From positions 1 to 6,568 of the forward strand of contig SKPY01000417.1 in the NCBI GenBank assembly GCA_007119305.1: DNA of 6,568 nt, written 5' to 3'. Position numbers and translations under genes: made by a program. Shown in pieces: positions 5,195-6,568 of the stretch. The notes under the pieces are model-generated. The model did no database searches and had not been told where the DNA came from. It was given only the letters and a program-made list of their open reading frames with translations. Positions within the stretch are counted from its first letter, which is position 1; each line of letters begins with the position of its first letter. Source of the stretch: Nitriliruptorales bacterium. GTDB taxonomy: Bacteria > Actinomycetota > Nitriliruptoria > Euzebyales > Egibacteraceae.

Positions 5195-5212
5195 GGACGT
5201 GACCTAACGTCC
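5195..5212 (+). promoter_or_regulatory. 18-bp inverted repeat over the comM promoter region
   Basis: GGACGTGACCTAACGTCC has perfect 6-bp arms (5195-5200 and 5207-5212) around the 6-bp centre GACCTA. The right arm overlaps TAACGT (5205-5210), a TANNNT-type candidate -10 for comM. Just upstream, 5171-5190 is strikingly T/A-rich for this window, as expected for a promoter. The geometry suits a dimeric repressor site. It does not match the actinobacterial LexA box (GAAC-N4-GTTC). The binding protein is unknown; the neighbouring HTH protein is membrane-bound and not an obvious candidate. Confidence 0.45.
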
Positions 5213-5248
5213 CCCGGTAGTAGCCGGGAGGGTCCCCCGAGGAGGTGA
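5213..5248 (+). promoter_or_regulatory. comM leader hairpin and strong ribosome-binding site
   Basis: CCCGG (5213-5217) pairs with CCGGG (5224-5228) around TAGTAG. The octamer GTCCCCCG appears at 5209-5216 and again at 5232-5239. GGAGGTGA (5241-5248) closely matches the anti-Shine-Dalgarno complement, and GGAGG lies 7 nt from the ATG at 5253, which fixes the start of comM. Confidence 0.6.
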
Positions 5249-5252
5249 GCGC

Positions 5253-6568
5253 ATGCTGGGCCGCGCGCAGACCGTCGCCGTGGTGGGGCTGGATGCGCTG
5301 CCGGTGACGGTCGAGGCGTACATCGGACCCGGCCTGCCGGGCCTGCACCTCATCGGCTCGTCCGGCGCGGCGGCCCGGGAGGCGGCTGACCGCGTCAAGA
5401 CGGCGCTGGCTGCGGTGGGGGTCACCTTCCCGGCCCAGAAGGCGCTCGTGTCCCTCGCGCCGGCCGAGGTGCCCAAGGTCGGCGCCCGCTTCGACCTGCC
5501 CGTCGCCGTCGCCCTGCTCCTCGCCCGCAACGCGCTCCCCGAGGAGGCGGTCGCCGCGACCGCTTTCGTCGGGGAGCTCGCGCTCGACGGGGGCGTGCGG
5601 GGTGTACGGGGGGTGCTGCCTTCGGCGGCTGCGCTGCCGGCGTCGGGCACCCGCCGTCTCGTGGTGCCCGCGGCCAACGCCGGGGAGGCGGCCCTCGCCT
5701 CCGGGATCGACGTCGTCGCGGTCGAGCACCTCGATGAGCTGCTCGCGGTGCTGGCGGGCACCCGGGCGCCACGCAGGCCTGCGGAGCCGCCACGGACCGA
5801 CGCGGCCTCGGCACCTGATCTCGCGGACGTGCGGGGACAGGCGGAGGCAAGGCGCGCGCTCGAGCTGGCCGCCGCTGGCGGCCACCACCTGCTGCTCGTC
5901 GGCCCGCCCGGCTGCGGCAAGTCGATGCTGGCGGCCCGCCTGCCGTCTCTGCTGCCCCGGCTGTCGACCGAGCAGGCGCTCGAGGTCGCCTCCATCCGCT
6001 CGGTGGCGGGCCGGCTGCCCGACGCGGTGGTCCTCGACCGCCGTCCCCCCTACCAGGCGCCGCACCATGGCACCACGGCGGCGGCGCTGCTCGGGGGCGG
6101 CTCGGGGATCGCCCGTCCGGGTGGCCTCAGCCTCGCGCACCGCGGGGTGCTGTTCCTCGACGAGCTGTTCGAGTGGTCACGGCCCCTGCTGGAGGCACTG
6201 CGCGAGCCGCTCGAAGAGGGCCTGATCCGCCTCGCCCGCGCGAGCGCGACCGTCACCTACCCGTGCCGGGTGCTGCTCGTGTGCGCCGCGAACCCGTGTC
6301 CTTGCGGGGGCGGGAGCGGCTGCGTCTGCACCGACGAGGTCGTGTGGCGCTACCGCAGCCGGCTGTCGGGGCCCCTCGCCGACCGGTTGGATCTCGCCCC
6401 GGCGGTCGAGCCGTTGACCGCGGACGACCTGCTCGCGGTCGAGCCCGGTGAGCCGAGCGCCGTCGTCGCCGGCAGGGTGGCGGCTGCGCGGGCGCTGGCC
6501 GCTGACCGCTGGAGCGACGAGCGACCCAACGCGGAGGCGCCCGCCCAGGCGGTGCGCCGGACCGCCGA
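5253..6568 (+). CDS. comM: ComM / YifB-type Mg-chelatase-like AAA+ ATPase (3' end outside window)
   Basis: Open at the right edge; 438 codons are visible of a family of roughly 500 aa. In transformable bacteria ComM is a hexameric helicase that promotes branch migration during recombination of incoming DNA. The N-terminal Lon-like domain (about 1-165; GPGLPGLHLIG, LVSLAPAEVPKVGARFDLPV) is followed by DLADVRGQAEARRALELAAA (189-208). Walker A GPPGCGKS lies at 217-224, APHHGTTAAALLGGG at 269-283 and Walker B VLFLDEL at 299-305. The cysteine motif NPCPCG (347-352) comes with Cys357 and Cys359, and LSGPLADRLDL at 371-381. Two places differ from the usual pattern: GSSG at 35-38 where GLPD is normal, and FLDELFEW instead of FLDELPEF. 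The start at 5253 is fixed by a strong GGAGG. In related genomes dprA commonly follows and may lie just beyond the window. Confidence 0.94.
   Translation, partial: MLGRAQTVAVVGLDALPVTVEAYIGPGLPGLHLIGSSGAAAREAADRVKTALAAVGVTFPAQKALVSLAPAEVPKVGARFDLPVAVALLLARNALPEEAVAATAFVGELALDGGVRGVRGVLPSAAALPASGTRRLVVPAANAGEAALASGIDVVAVEHLDELLAVLAGTRAPRRPAEPPRTDAASAPDLADVRGQAEARRALELAAAGGHHLLLVGPPGCGKSMLAARLPSLLPRLSTEQALEVASIRSVAGRLPDAVVLDRRPPYQAPHHGTTAAALLGGGSGIARPGGLSLAHRGVLFLDELFEWSRPLLEALREPLEEGLIRLARASATVTYPCRVLLVCAANPCPCGGGSGCVCTDEVVWRYRSRLSGPLADRLDLAPAVEPLTADDLLAVEPGEPSAVVAGRVAAARALAADRWSDERPNAEAPAQAVRRTA

Noticed and set aside
4312..5202. Long + strand open frame across the RodZ-like gene
   Set aside because: It mirrors the - strand gene, which has clear HTH, membrane and DUF4115 features. 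The + strand product is Leu/Arg/Gly-rich with no recognisable domain.
5091..6140. 349-codon - strand open frame opposite comM
   Set aside because: The + strand encodes a motif-complete ComM through the right window edge; the antisense product has no family features.

Overview
The window comes from a very GC-rich bacterial chromosome. Third codon positions are strongly G/C and GTG starts are common. It carries a DUF2469 gene, a family I know only from Actinobacteria, and the gene order resembles the actinobacterial rplS-lepB-(rnhB)-DUF2469-...-yraN-comM-dprA neighbourhood. An actinobacterium is therefore the best reading. Several differences from the mycobacterial/streptomycete order hint at a deep-branching lineage, but the genus cannot be read from the sequence.

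Left part (1-2620, all + strand): a type I signal peptidase gene (lepB1), rplS for ribosomal protein L19, a second signal peptidase gene (lepB2), a DUF2469 gene, and a 38-residue single-span membrane peptide. Genes are tightly packed: lepB1/rplS and lepB2/DUF2469 each overlap by the four bases GTGA, and the small gene starts 4 nt after DUF2469. The L19 gene is thus sandwiched between two paralogous signal peptidases, and the usual rnhB between lepB and DUF2469 is absent.

Middle part (2621-4277, + strand): after a short leader rich in inverted repeats comes a site-2-type intramembrane zinc protease with two C-terminal CBS domains (like mycobacterial Rip3). A hairpin-dense 64-nt gap then leads to yraN, a small predicted nuclease-fold protein of the UPF0102 family.

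Right part (4278-6568): a RodZ-like protein (cytoplasmic HTH, one membrane span, Pro/Glu linker, C-terminal DUF4115) is on the - strand and ends 1 nt from the yraN stop. A 158-nt divergent region separates it from comM (+ strand), a Mg-chelatase-like AAA+ ATPase that runs off the window. That region contains an AT-rich patch and an 18-bp inverted repeat over a possible comM promoter.

Functionally the window mixes translation (L19), secretion and membrane proteolysis (two signal peptidases, one S2P), envelope organisation (RodZ-like) and DNA processing for transformation/recombination (YraN, ComM). I see no CRISPR array, tRNA, rRNA, insertion sequence or prophage gene. Nothing here is clearly a wholly new system. 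The most noteworthy items are the lepB-rplS-lepB arrangement, the uncharacterised 38-aa membrane peptide, the rodZ-like gene splitting yraN from comM, the palindrome at the comM promoter, and apparent leaderless starts.
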